64,000 nt of DNA, taken from Candidatus Aminicenantota bacterium (lineage in GTDB: Bacteria > Acidobacteriota > Aminicenantia > Aminicenantales > Aminicenantaceae). The position numbers and the translations under genes are program-made. The notes beneath the pieces are model-generated. The model worked only from the letters and a program-made list of their open reading frames with translations. It made no database searches and had not been told where the DNA came from. Below, piece after piece: positions 9,308 to 18,399 of this stretch; within the stretch, counting starts at the first letter, position 1, and every line of letters starts with the position of its first letter. The stretch is taken from assembly GCA_016927475.1 (NCBI GenBank), contig JAFGMO010000067.1, positions 17,872 to 81,871 on the forward strand, in the 5' to 3' direction.

Positions 9308-9410
9308 CATATTTCTCATTATCAAATGCTGCCTAAAGGCTTAAAGTTTATCATGCAGTTTTATGCAGGAATCTAAAGACATGAACTGCTTATATTTAAG
9401 AGGAGGACTC

Positions 9411-10481
9411 ATGAACAAATCACTTTTAAAAATATTTTTCGTTTGTTTTGTTTGTTTGATCATTTTTTTTCTCCTGTATGGAAATGAAGAGCAGATTGAA
9501 GGTTTTGTTCTGGTTAAAGGGGGGACTTTCCAAATGGGGGATCTATTTGATGAAGGGAATGCTTTGGAGAAACCCGTCCACCAGGTCCAACTAGGTGACT
9601 TTTATCTGGCGGAATATGAAGTAACGGTAAAAAATTTCCGGACATTTGTGAATGAAACCGGTTATAAAACGTCGGCAGAGGGTGAACATGATGAAGAGGC
9701 CCAAAAAAAGATTTTTGATAATCTGGCTGAACTTATGAAAAGTGCGGAAAAAAATATGGCCGACTTCAATCATACCATGAAAAAAGCGCTTTCCTACAGC
9801 GGTTCCTATTGTATTAGGAATTCCGGCAATTCCTGGACATTTGAAGCTGATATGAACTGGCGGAATCCTATTTATGCTCAAACAGAAATGAATCCCGTGA
9901 CCTGCATATCCTGGAACGATGCCGTCCATTACTGCAACTGGTTGAGCCGAAAAGAAGGACTGCCGGTGGCGTATGATGAGGAAACCGGAGATCTTTTGGA
10001 TGAGTACGGCCGTGTTACATCTGATGTCACAAAAGTTAAGGGCTACAGATTGCCGACTGAAGCGGAATGGGAATACGCAGCCCGGGAGGGCGGGAATAAG
10101 GTAAGATTCGGGAATGGAAAAAACATGGCCAGATCTGAAGATATCAATTTTGATGCCAGTGAAGCAAAATATCCTTATGCGAAAAAAGGAGAATTTAGAG
10201 GGCGGCTTGTTCCCGTAGGTTCCTTTGCTCCCAACAAGCTGGGATTATATGATATGAGTGGAAATGTATGGGAGTGGTGCAGTGATTGTGTGACAATGTA
10301 CAAAAATGAACATCAGGTTGATCCTTATATAATAGGAGCTTTCCATGGCGTAAAAAGGCGGGTGGCCCGCGGAGGACGCTGGGCAGGTGATGCCAATGAA
10401 CTCCGTGTCTCCGCCCGTTTCGGCTGGGAATCATACAACCGCTGCAACAACATCGGATTCCGGGTCGCCAGGTCCAAATAA
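9411..10481 (+). CDS. Exported SUMF1/FGE-fold protein, catalytic cysteines absent
   Basis: Formylglycine-generating-enzyme-fold (SUMF1) protein of 356 residues. The start is set at 9411, where AGGAGG sits 6 bases upstream and the product opens with a signal/anchor helix (MNKSLLKIFFVCFVCLIIFF). Family hallmarks follow: VKGGTFQMGD, PVTCISWNDAVHYCNWLSRK, YRLPTEAEWEYAAREGG, GLYDMSGNVWEWCSD and a C-terminal NNIGFRVA. Authentic sulfatase-activating enzymes carry a Cys pair just before the last strand (near a CNRYR motif); here that segment reads RWAGDANELRVSARF and lacks them. It is therefore probably a binding or structural member, not a sulfatase activator. No sulfatase is nearby. Confidence 0.82.
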   Translation: MNKSLLKIFFVCFVCLIIFFLLYGNEEQIEGFVLVKGGTFQMGDLFDEGNALEKPVHQVQLGDFYLAEYEVTVKNFRTFVNETGYKTSAEGEHDEEAQKKIFDNLAELMKSAEKNMADFNHTMKKALSYSGSYCIRNSGNSWTFEADMNWRNPIYAQTEMNPVTCISWNDAVHYCNWLSRKEGLPVAYDEETGDLLDEYGRVTSDVTKVKGYRLPTEAEWEYAAREGGNKVRFGNGKNMARSEDINFDASEAKYPYAKKGEFRGRLVPVGSFAPNKLGLYDMSGNVWEWCSDCVTMYKNEHQVDPYIIGAFHGVKRRVARGGRWAGDANELRVSARFGWESYNRCNNIGFRVARSK

Positions 10482-10564
10482 AATTATGAACGATTATTGA
10501 GCTGTGAGACTCTGCTCGTCAAAGGGGGGTAGTCAAGAATAAAAAAATGCGGTAAATATGTATT

Positions 10565-11689
10565 GTGTCATCAATTAAAAGAAGAGTTTTATGGATGATG
10601 CTGGGCGGAGTGTCCGTAGGGCTGTTTTATCTTTTGGGCCGGTTTCCCTCTTTTGTGGAGTCGGTTTATTCCCGGGGCTTGTATGCCGGGATTCGCTGGG
10701 TCTGGGATTATTCCCTGGGGTTTTCACCTATTCCCCTGGTTTATATCTGCGCAGCAGGTTTGATTGTTTGGATGGTGATCGCACTAATCAGAAGACGCCG
10801 TAAAAACCGTTCCCTTCAACGGCCTTGGTGGAAGAAAATCCTTTATTTTCTGTCCTTTATTGGCGCCGCCGCAGGAGCCCTGACTTTTTTCTTTTATTTT
10901 TTGTGGGGATTCAACTACGCCAGGATTCCTCTGGAGAAAAAGCTCGATCTCAACCCGCGTCCCTTATCCGTGTCCGAGCTTAAGGATATCTATTTAGAGG
11001 CCGTTCATTCGGCTGCTGAAACCAGGGCCTCTGTTCCCAGGGCCGGAGAGGAGTCTTTGGAAGGAACCGTGCTTAAACCGGACCTTGAACAAAACCTTCG
11101 CCGCCGCCTCGTAGACGTCTTGAGGGAAATGGAATATCCGGCGCCGGGCCGGGTCCGGGCCAGAATATTCCGTCCCGGCGGATGGATGATGCGTTTTTCC
11201 GTAGCGGGAATGTACGTTCCCTTTTTAGGAGAGGGGTATGTGTCCCGGGTGCTTTTGCCCTTTGAGAGGCCTTTTGGGATGGCCCATGAAATGGTTCACG
11301 GGTACGGCTTTACGGAAGAAGGGACGGCCAATTTTTTAGCATATCTAGCCTGTTCCAGGTCGGATGATCCCCTCATACGATACTCCGGGGCTCTGGAGTA
11401 CTGGATGTATGCGGCTCGGGAATGCAGGCGGGCGGTTCCCAAGGAGTATGCCGAACTTGCGGCCGTGATTCCACCGGGCATACGTTCCGACCTTGTTGCC
11501 ATATCCAAAAGCCGGCAAAAATACCGCGGGCGCTTGTCCCAGGTCGGCAGGGAGATCAATGACCGCTACCTGAAATCTCAGGGCGTAAGAGAAGGCGTTT
11601 TAAGCTATAACCGTCTTCTTGTTCTGGTTAGGGCCTGGAGGGAGAAATATCCCCTTGAGGAACGTGAGGAAAGCCCGGGGTGTTTATAA
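10565..11689 (+). CDS. DUF3810 membrane protein with HExxH motif
   Basis: 374 residues starting at a GTG (an ATG ten codons in is an alternative; neither has a good ribosome binding site). Two or three N-terminal membrane helices lead to YFLWGFNYARIPLEKKLDLN, the hallmark of DUF3810. The soluble part contains AHEMVHGYGFTEEGTANFLA, with a zincin-type HExxH (H241, E242, H245) and a downstream Glu that could be the third zinc ligand. The predicted role is a membrane-bound metalloprotease; activity in this family is unproven. The six-hairpin glycosidase begins 17 bases downstream of the stop codon, so the two are probably co-transcribed. Confidence 0.8.
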   Translation: MSSIKRRVLWMMLGGVSVGLFYLLGRFPSFVESVYSRGLYAGIRWVWDYSLGFSPIPLVYICAAGLIVWMVIALIRRRRKNRSLQRPWWKKILYFLSFIGAAAGALTFFFYFLWGFNYARIPLEKKLDLNPRPLSVSELKDIYLEAVHSAAETRASVPRAGEESLEGTVLKPDLEQNLRRRLVDVLREMEYPAPGRVRARIFRPGGWMMRFSVAGMYVPFLGEGYVSRVLLPFERPFGMAHEMVHGYGFTEEGTANFLAYLACSRSDDPLIRYSGALEYWMYAARECRRAVPKEYAELAAVIPPGIRSDLVAISKSRQKYRGRLSQVGREINDRYLKSQGVREGVLSYNRLLVLVRAWREKYPLEEREESPGCL

Positions 11690-11705
11690 CATTCGAGGAG
11701 GATCG

Positions 11706-13736
11706 ATGATTGAGGCCGAAGAACACTATTATGATGACGATCCCGCCAATGGGCATCCGGATGTCCGGACGCGCTTGAAGGATGCCGCTTACTTTTTCCT
11801 GGGAAACGGCACCATCATGGCCGCCGTCCAGGTCTCTCTTTCCGGGGAGGGGACGCCTCTGGGGCTCTTGGTCATGAATCCCGAACGTCTGGGAAAAAAA
11901 CGGGAGGCTCTCACCTTTGATCCCGTGACCGGGTTGGAGTCGACACAGATACATATTTTCGGGAACGGAACTTTTTATGACGGTTATAACTTCCGATCCC
12001 TTGAAACACTCTGGGAGGAACGAAACGGGAATCCGGCGGTAAAGATGATCTGGAGCTGGGAGGGTCTTGAGAAAACGGAGCGTTTCTTTTGTCCCGATAA
12101 ATCAGAACCGCTGCTATTTCGGGAAGTTCACCTGAAAAATACATTCGAAAAAACAGCCCGGTTCTCGGTTAAAACAGGAATCCGAAATTTTTTCCTCGAA
12201 CGGGAATTGACCGTAAAACCGGAGGAAACGGTATCTCTTTTAATCCGTTATGGTTTAAAGGAAAACGGCCGAAGTGTTGATGTTGATTTTTTCCCTTCCG
12301 CTAAGGAAAAAACAAGGACCGGTGCCATTGAATATCCGGCGATTGCGGCTTCTTTCAGCATTCCTATTCTCGACAGGATGTTCGATGCCGCCCGTTTTCA
12401 ACTGCCCGCGGTCATCTCCCGGAGCGGAAAGGTCGACGGCTCCATCTGGCAGTACAATAGGGAATGGGTTCGTGATCAAGCCATGATGGTGATCGGTTTG
12501 GTTGGTACCGGGTACCAGAAGAAAGCCCGGATCATGCTCGACCGGCTGCTGGGGGACTTCGTAACAGAAAAGGGAGACACCGTTGATTCCGGATGTTTGC
12601 GTGACCGGGATGAAGTCGAGCTGGACCAAAACGGCGAGCTTCTTATAGCTCTTCGGGAATACATCCTCTGGAGCGGTGACCGAACCCTTCTCGAACGCCA
12701 CTGGGAAAAGATCAAAGCTGCGGCTGAGTTTCCGTTGCAGCCGGTTTTTCGCCATAAAGCTTCGGGGCTCTTGGCCAACCGGAGGGAATACTGGGAAAGG
12801 CACCGCATTCACGGCATAGAGGAAGGAATGGAGATGGTTTGTCAGCTTTTTGTTTCTTTGGGATTGGCGGCGGCCGGAGAAATGGCCCGTCTTGTCAATC
12901 GGAAAGAAGAAGCGTTACACTGGGAACGGGAAGCGGTACGTCTTAAAAAAAACATGCTCGAACATCCACGTTTTGCCCTGATGGATGCTCGAGGTTTTAT
13001 CAAGAGGAAAAACATCGACGGAACGGTCCAGGAATATATTCAACCGCAAACGGATGCCGGGCTTCCCGAGGGTGTACCGCTGGCTGGTAAAGGAAAACAT
13101 TTTCTTAATCCCGATGCTTCTTCCGTGCTGCCCATAGCCTGGAATTTTGTGCCGGCGGACTCTCTGGCGGCTGCCTTTACACTGGCCCAGGTCGAAGGGC
13201 TCTGGAACCAGGCCTGGAAAGGAGGGGGATACGGCCGCTACCATGTTTCCTCCGAACCGGATTCACCCGGCCCCTGGCCTTTCGCTTCGCTTTTTATCGC
13301 CCGGGCCGCCATAGAAACGGAGAGGTTCGGCACTGTCTGGAGGATTCTCAATTGGCTGGATTCCCTGGACAGTTTCGGGTCGGGAGCGTTTTTCGAATTT
13401 TACGGTGAGCGCAAATCGCCGCCCTTCCCGCAAGTGGGAATCGTTCCTTGGACCTGGGCTGAATTGCTGCTTCTTTTTATCCGCCACGTGATGGGTATTC
13501 GCCCTGAACCGGACTGCCTGCAAATCCGGCCGCGTCTTCTGCCCGGAATGAGCCGGCTTGAAGCGGAGATCCCTTTTCGACAGGGGAAAATCCGCCTGGA
13601 TATCAAGAGGGAACCCGGCATAAAGTCGGCTTCCTTCAAAACCGGTGGCCGAGTAATAACCATGGATGAACAGGGGGTAAGGTTGGAAGTGAGAAAAGAG
13701 AATGAAATTTATTCCCTTGAGGGAGTCGTTCCTTAA
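11706..13736 (+). CDS. Six-hairpin glycosidase (GH15/amylo-alpha-1,6-glucosidase-like)
   Basis: Predicted intracellular glycoside hydrolase of 676 residues. The start at 11706 has CGAGGAGG directly upstream. An N-terminal beta-rich domain (about 1-200) precedes an (alpha/alpha)6 barrel; the junction carries SIWQYNREWVRDQAMMVIGL, resembling the substrate-binding YxxxWVRD region of glucoamylase-type GH15 enzymes. Acidic residues follow in GDTVDSGCLRDRDEVELDQN and in VPWTWAELLLLF near the C-terminus. No signal peptide is seen, which favours action on imported or storage glycans. The exact family (GH15, GH63, GH133) cannot be fixed by eye. It follows the DUF3810 gene closely. Confidence 0.75.
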   Translation: MIEAEEHYYDDDPANGHPDVRTRLKDAAYFFLGNGTIMAAVQVSLSGEGTPLGLLVMNPERLGKKREALTFDPVTGLESTQIHIFGNGTFYDGYNFRSLETLWEERNGNPAVKMIWSWEGLEKTERFFCPDKSEPLLFREVHLKNTFEKTARFSVKTGIRNFFLERELTVKPEETVSLLIRYGLKENGRSVDVDFFPSAKEKTRTGAIEYPAIAASFSIPILDRMFDAARFQLPAVISRSGKVDGSIWQYNREWVRDQAMMVIGLVGTGYQKKARIMLDRLLGDFVTEKGDTVDSGCLRDRDEVELDQNGELLIALREYILWSGDRTLLERHWEKIKAAAEFPLQPVFRHKASGLLANRREYWERHRIHGIEEGMEMVCQLFVSLGLAAAGEMARLVNRKEEALHWEREAVRLKKNMLEHPRFALMDARGFIKRKNIDGTVQEYIQPQTDAGLPEGVPLAGKGKHFLNPDASSVLPIAWNFVPADSLAAAFTLAQVEGLWNQAWKGGGYGRYHVSSEPDSPGPWPFASLFIARAAIETERFGTVWRILNWLDSLDSFGSGAFFEFYGERKSPPFPQVGIVPWTWAELLLLFIRHVMGIRPEPDCLQIRPRLLPGMSRLEAEIPFRQGKIRLDIKREPGIKSASFKTGGRVITMDEQGVRLEVRKENEIYSLEGVVP

Positions 13737-13862
13737 TGGCGACAATCATTGGGATAACCGCACTCATTCCGTTGGCTTGAAAAATATTCCGTTGCTTATG
13801 CCGGCACATTGTAGACGCGGCAAATGCTCCGGTCTCATCACGCGATGCATGAAGAATTCAAA

Positions 13863-15131
13863 TCATCTTTTCAGAATTTTTTCCAGTACCGGGTCCTTTT
13901 TGCTGAGATAGTCCTCAATGGAGATTTCGACTGTAATGTCGGGATAGATGGAATCGGTATCTTGCTGAGAAAAACTGAAATATTTGGTGGAATAGGATAT
14001 ATGCAGACGGCTGTTTGAAAGCTGGAAATATTTGATTTCGCCGAAGTGGTTGGGCTTTCCTCCGGTGGGTTCTCCTATGAGAGTTGCGTTGGTCTGGTTT
14101 TTCATTTGCAGGGCGTTGAGAATGGCTGAGGAAAATGTGCGTCTGCCCACGATAACAAACAAATTATCTTTTTGATTCAATTTTTCCCGTTCCTTCAGCT
14201 CTTTTAGCATCGGATAAAAAATCATCGAATTGCCGCCGCCGTTATTTCTCAGGTCCACCACAAACTGTTCAACGGGATTGTTGTCCACCTGTTCAAAAAC
14301 CTCCATGACAAAATCCTTAAAGAGTTTTCCCTTCATCATCCGGCAGGAATTATAAAGCACATAAATGGTTTTTTCGTTTTTGAGGTAGGTGAAGCTGTAA
14401 GGCTTATCCCTGTTTTGCCTGTACAGAGGGAGATTTTCTTCGTTTTCGTTGGAGACGATCCACTCCGGTTTGGTCTTCAAGCTTATGGCCTCCATGTGCA
14501 CATCAAACGGCTTACCCTTCTCCATTTCGAAGGTAAAGTTTGCCTTGTCCTTTTCTTCAATCACATGAGCCCCATAAAGATATTCGGCCATAGCAATAAA
14601 GTAAGGGGCTGAGCTTTTTATTTGGGCCTCATTTTCATGGGAGATGCCCTTTTTTAAGGTTTCCACTACCTTCTCGATGGGCTTGTTGTTGATCTTAACC
14701 AACCGGCGGTTCAGGATGTGTTTGTATTCCGGAACCGTATTGATGGCATAAATCCCTTTTTGAAACCAGTAAAGGGTGAAGGGGAAAGCGATTTTTGTTT
14801 GATAACGTAAGGAGGTATGTGAATCTCCGGCTGAAGCGACGATGCAAGAAAGCCGCCAGATGATTTCTTCGTCACTCAAATCCGGCAAATCCTTTTTAAG
14901 GTTTTGGATTTCTTGTTTGAATGTTGATTTGGTAAGTTGAAAAAAGAGATTTTTATGCCTTTTGGGAAGCTCTGAAGCCATTTCATCGATGTCTTCCTGC
15001 CACTTCTGAACCCGGCTTTTTTCTTCATGTTGAACCGGAGCGGATTGCTGGGATAAAGCCGGCCCTGTCAGCGACAACAAGAAGACACAAATCAATACAA
15101 AAAAATAGCTTTTTTTATCCGTTGGCTTCAT
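13863..15131 (-). CDS. Exported S41-family (tail-specific protease-like) peptidase
   Basis: Secreted protein of 422 residues. The second Met (15131) is taken as start because AAGGAG lies about 9 bases upstream, while the Met two codons earlier is too close to it. A signal peptide (SYFFVLICVFLLSLTGPALS) is followed by a helical domain and an S41 core: VVDLRNNGGGNSMIFYPML, then a nucleophile segment GRRTFSSAILNA, and GEPTGGKPNHFGE. No classical PDZ domain is obvious between signal and core. S41 proteins of this layout degrade peptides outside the cytoplasm. It stands alone and converges with the glycosidase gene. Confidence 0.82.
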   Translation of the reverse strand: MKPTDKKSYFFVLICVFLLSLTGPALSQQSAPVQHEEKSRVQKWQEDIDEMASELPKRHKNLFFQLTKSTFKQEIQNLKKDLPDLSDEEIIWRLSCIVASAGDSHTSLRYQTKIAFPFTLYWFQKGIYAINTVPEYKHILNRRLVKINNKPIEKVVETLKKGISHENEAQIKSSAPYFIAMAEYLYGAHVIEEKDKANFTFEMEKGKPFDVHMEAISLKTKPEWIVSNENEENLPLYRQNRDKPYSFTYLKNEKTIYVLYNSCRMMKGKLFKDFVMEVFEQVDNNPVEQFVVDLRNNGGGNSMIFYPMLKELKEREKLNQKDNLFVIVGRRTFSSAILNALQMKNQTNATLIGEPTGGKPNHFGEIKYFQLSNSRLHISYSTKYFSFSQQDTDSIYPDITVEISIEDYLSKKDPVLEKILKR

Positions 15132-15250
15132 AAGCATATACTCCTTTCACGATGAATATGACAGGTGGAATCGTCTGATGGTTCAAAAAATTAAAACATA
15201 TACCCTAATTATTTTCAAGAAAAACCGGTTGAATTTATGTGCAGTTCAGG

Positions 15251-15718
15251 TTAAAAAGATGCAATAAAAGCTTTTAAGCTTTCGATACCGAAATAGAGCA
15301 ATCCTCCTCCAACAACAAACATTCCTATGTCCTCAATTGAGATCCCGGCATGCAGAACTGAAAATTGAGGTTTTCTGGGATGATAATGAACCTTAACCTT
15401 GGAACCAAGAGGATAGCGGTTGGCTATTTTTTGGGCTTCTACCTTGGAGGAGAAAGAATCTTTAAAGGATATTCTATGGGAATGGTACAAGGCCCCCCTA
15501 ACCTCGTATTCGTAGAAAACTTTTGCCATGTATTGACTAGGGCTCTTGTCTTTGTTTTGTTCGATGACGGCCTTTTTTATAGTGCCCTGAATTCTGGGCC
15601 AAAACAAACTTTGAATTCCCTGGAAAATTCCTGAAACCGATGAAAGACAGGAAATAATCCCGATGGGAATGAAAAGAAGAGCAATAATCAAAACAAAAAT
15701 TGTTTGGATAAGAGACAA
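15251..15718 (-). CDS. DUF3592 membrane protein
   Basis: Small membrane protein with an N-terminal helix, a soluble beta domain and a C-terminal helix. The central part (PRIQGTIKKAVIEQ, MAKVFYEYEVRGALYHS, YPLGSKVKVHYHPRKPQFSVL) is a typical DUF3592 pattern. No ATG is available: a TTG at 15718 has AAGGAAGGTGGA just upstream and is preferred, giving 155 residues, while a TTG at 15769 would add 17 residues but lacks a ribosome binding site. Function unknown. It is transcribed away from the alpha-mannosidase gene. Confidence 0.75.
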   Translation of the reverse strand: MSLIQTIFVLIIALLFIPIGIISCLSSVSGIFQGIQSLFWPRIQGTIKKAVIEQNKDKSPSQYMAKVFYEYEVRGALYHSHRISFKDSFSSKVEAQKIANRYPLGSKVKVHYHPRKPQFSVLHAGISIEDIGMFVVGGGLLYFGIESLKAFIASF

Positions 15719-15888
15719 AAATCCACCTTCCTTTTTATCTATTTTTTCATAAACATTTGTTTCTTGCAATGTTCAAAACAGAATGGTAAGCATTCGTCGT
15801 GATTCTCTTTTTAGGCGTTTTTTTATAGAATGTGGGCGTCTGCGGCGCTGAAATGACAGCCGGTTTGTTCTTTACAGAGGAGGTGTGG

Positions 15889-18399
15889 ATGTCTGATAAA
15901 ACGCTGGTTTTGGTCTGCAACGCGCATCTCGATCCCGTCTGGTTATGGGAGTGGATGGAAGGCGCCGGCGAAGCCCTGTCCACCTACAGAACCGCGGCTG
16001 CCTTATGCCGGGATTTCGAGGAATTTGTTTTCAACCACAACGAAGCCCTGCTCTATCAATGGATCGAAGAGTATGAGCCGGAGCTTTTTGCCGAAATCAT
16101 AGAGTTGGTCAAGCAAAAAAAATGGCACATTATGGGCGGCTGGTTTCTCCAGCCGGACTGCAACTTACCGGCAGGCGAGTCTCTTGTCCGGAACATCCTT
16201 GCCGGAAGATCATATTTCAAGGATAAATTCGGCGTTTTCCCTTCAACGGCCATCAATTTTGATCCCTTCGGACACAGCCGGGGATTGGTGCAGATCTTAA
16301 AAAAATCCGGCTATACGTCCTATCTTTTCTGCAGGCCGGACCCCGGCGCTTTGAAGCTTCCCGCGGATGATTTTATATGGGTCGGATATGACGGATCGGA
16401 AATTTTGGCCCACCGGGCTCCGCACCACTATAACTCGGCGGCTGGAAAGGCCGTCGATAAGGTTAAAAAATGGATTGAGGAACGGTCCGCCGAAAGCACA
16501 GGGCTCATTCTCTGGGGCATCGGCAACCACGGCGGGGGACCTTCCCGGAAGGACCTGGAAGACCTGAGGCGGTTTTCCAAGGAGGTCAAGGGATGGAGCA
16601 TACGGCACGGAACACCGGAAGATTATTTTAACGCCGTCAAAAATACGAAACCGCCTCGAAACCGCTGTGACCGTGACCTCAATCCCTGGGCCATAGGCTG
16701 CTATACGACCATGTCCCGCATCAAGCGCACTTACCGGCTCCTGGAGAACCGCTATTTTGTCACCGAAAAAATGTCCGTCCAGACTTATCTCGCCGGTTTG
16801 TCCGGCTATCCGCGGGAAGAGCTTCAGGAGGCGATGAAGGACCTGCTTTTCTGCCAGTTTCATGACATCCTGCCCGGTTCTTCCATTCCCGAGGTGGAAA
16901 AAAACGCCCTCCAGAAAATGAGCCATGGACTGGAAATTCTGGACCGGATAAGAGCTAGGACTTTCTTTTCTTTGCTCAGCGGACAACCAACAGCAAGGGA
17001 GGGAGAAATTCCCATCTTTGCCTACAATCCCCATCCTTATCCTGTCAGGGAGACCTTCGTTTGTGAGTTTCAGCCTGGTGAGCCTATCGAAGACCGGAAA
17101 ACCGTCCGCCTGCCGGACCTTACCGACAAAAAGGGCCGCAGCATCCCCTGCCAGCTCGAAAAAGAGAGCAGCAATATCGATATCGACTGGCGAAAAAGGG
17201 TGGTCTTCAGAGCCGGTCTCAAACCGGGAAGCATGAACCGTTTTTCCTGCCGTTTGAAAGAGGTGGAAACGGTCACCAAGTGGGAATGCCGTCCCAAACA
17301 GGTTTTTTCTTTTAAAAACCAAACCTGCCGGATTGCCGCTGATCCCAAAACGGGCCGGCTGGAACAATACAATGTCGGAGGCAGGGAATATTTGGCGAAG
17401 AAGGCCTTCCGGGTTTTTGTCATGGCTGACGATGCCGATCCTTGGGGAATGAGGCCCTCGGCCTTCCGCAGGATTGAGGGAGAATTTTTGCCGATGAACA
17501 TGGAGCAGGCGGCCCGTTTTGCCGGGATCGGTTTTCCGGAGCTCAAACCGGTGCGTGTGATAGAGGACGGCCCGGTACGAACCGTCATCGAAGCCCTTTA
17601 TGCCTACGGCTGTTCCGCCCTTTGTTTGCGCTATTTTATTCCCAGGGAGGGTTGCGAGCTGGGGGTAAGCCTTCGTTTTTTTTGGAATGAAAAGGACAAG
17701 ATGCTCAAGCTGTCTTTGCCGCTTGCTTTCCCGGCTGAAGAATGCCGGAGTCAGGTTGCCTATGGCATGGAAAAATACACCCAAAAAGCGCGGGAACTGG
17801 TCGCACAAAAATGGTTGGTGGCCGTATCAGAGAAAGAGGATCAGGCTTTGTCCGTCATCAACGACGGAGTCTACGGATTCGATTTCACAAAAAAAGAACT
17901 GCGTCTGTCCCTTCTGAGGTCTGCTGCCTACGCCGCCCATCCCGTGGGAGATTTCCCTCTTGTTCCCCAGGACCGGTTCGAGCCCCGGATCGATCAAGGT
18001 GAAAGGGAGTTCCGGTTCTGGATAAAGGCCGGCGGACTTGCCGAGCGAATGGCCGCCGTCGACCGGGAAGCCCAGGTTAAAAACGAACACCCTCTTGTGC
18101 TTTCCTGTTTTCCCCCGGGCAAAGGGACCGGTGTCCCGCCGGTTATCGTTCTGGAAGATGAAACTGTCCGTCCGGCCGCCGTCAAAATGGCTGAAAAGGA
18201 TGACCGGCTCATCATCAGGTTGTTCGAGCCGGCGGGGAAAGCACGGAAAATCCGGATAAACTTTCCTTTCCTTAAACTCAAGCACGAGGTGAGATTAAAA
18301 GCACACGAGATTGTGACCCTGTCCGTCGATATCAAATCCCGCCGCATCAGACGGGTGGACCTCTTGGAGAATCCTGAAAAAGGAGGCCGAATATCGTGA
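15889..18399 (+). CDS. GH38 alpha-mannosidase
   Basis: Glycoside hydrolase family 38 enzyme of 836 residues, removing alpha-mannosyl residues. Start at 15889 with AGAGGAGG upstream. The zinc-binding N-terminal motif reads NAHLDPVWLWEW (H13, D15), the nucleophile segment is INFDPFGHS (D125), and a further zinc ligand is expected in QFHDILPGSSIPEVE. The C-terminal half is the beta-sandwich of GH38. No signal peptide, so cytoplasmic. Its stop overlaps the start of the Gfo/Idh/MocA oxidoreductase by 4 bases, implying a functional pair for sugar turnover. Confidence 0.92.
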   Translation: MSDKTLVLVCNAHLDPVWLWEWMEGAGEALSTYRTAAALCRDFEEFVFNHNEALLYQWIEEYEPELFAEIIELVKQKKWHIMGGWFLQPDCNLPAGESLVRNILAGRSYFKDKFGVFPSTAINFDPFGHSRGLVQILKKSGYTSYLFCRPDPGALKLPADDFIWVGYDGSEILAHRAPHHYNSAAGKAVDKVKKWIEERSAESTGLILWGIGNHGGGPSRKDLEDLRRFSKEVKGWSIRHGTPEDYFNAVKNTKPPRNRCDRDLNPWAIGCYTTMSRIKRTYRLLENRYFVTEKMSVQTYLAGLSGYPREELQEAMKDLLFCQFHDILPGSSIPEVEKNALQKMSHGLEILDRIRARTFFSLLSGQPTAREGEIPIFAYNPHPYPVRETFVCEFQPGEPIEDRKTVRLPDLTDKKGRSIPCQLEKESSNIDIDWRKRVVFRAGLKPGSMNRFSCRLKEVETVTKWECRPKQVFSFKNQTCRIAADPKTGRLEQYNVGGREYLAKKAFRVFVMADDADPWGMRPSAFRRIEGEFLPMNMEQAARFAGIGFPELKPVRVIEDGPVRTVIEALYAYGCSALCLRYFIPREGCELGVSLRFFWNEKDKMLKLSLPLAFPAEECRSQVAYGMEKYTQKARELVAQKWLVAVSEKEDQALSVINDGVYGFDFTKKELRLSLLRSAAYAAHPVGDFPLVPQDRFEPRIDQGEREFRFWIKAGGLAERMAAVDREAQVKNEHPLVLSCFPPGKGTGVPPVIVLEDETVRPAAVKMAEKDDRLIIRLFEPAGKARKIRINFPFLKLKHEVRLKAHEIVTLSVDIKSRRIRRVDLLENPEKGGRIS

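Noticed and set aside
16297..17808. 503-codon minus-strand open frame opposite the alpha-mannosidase
   Set aside because: The plus strand encodes a GH38 enzyme with all catalytic motifs; the antisense frame is a by-product of codon bias.
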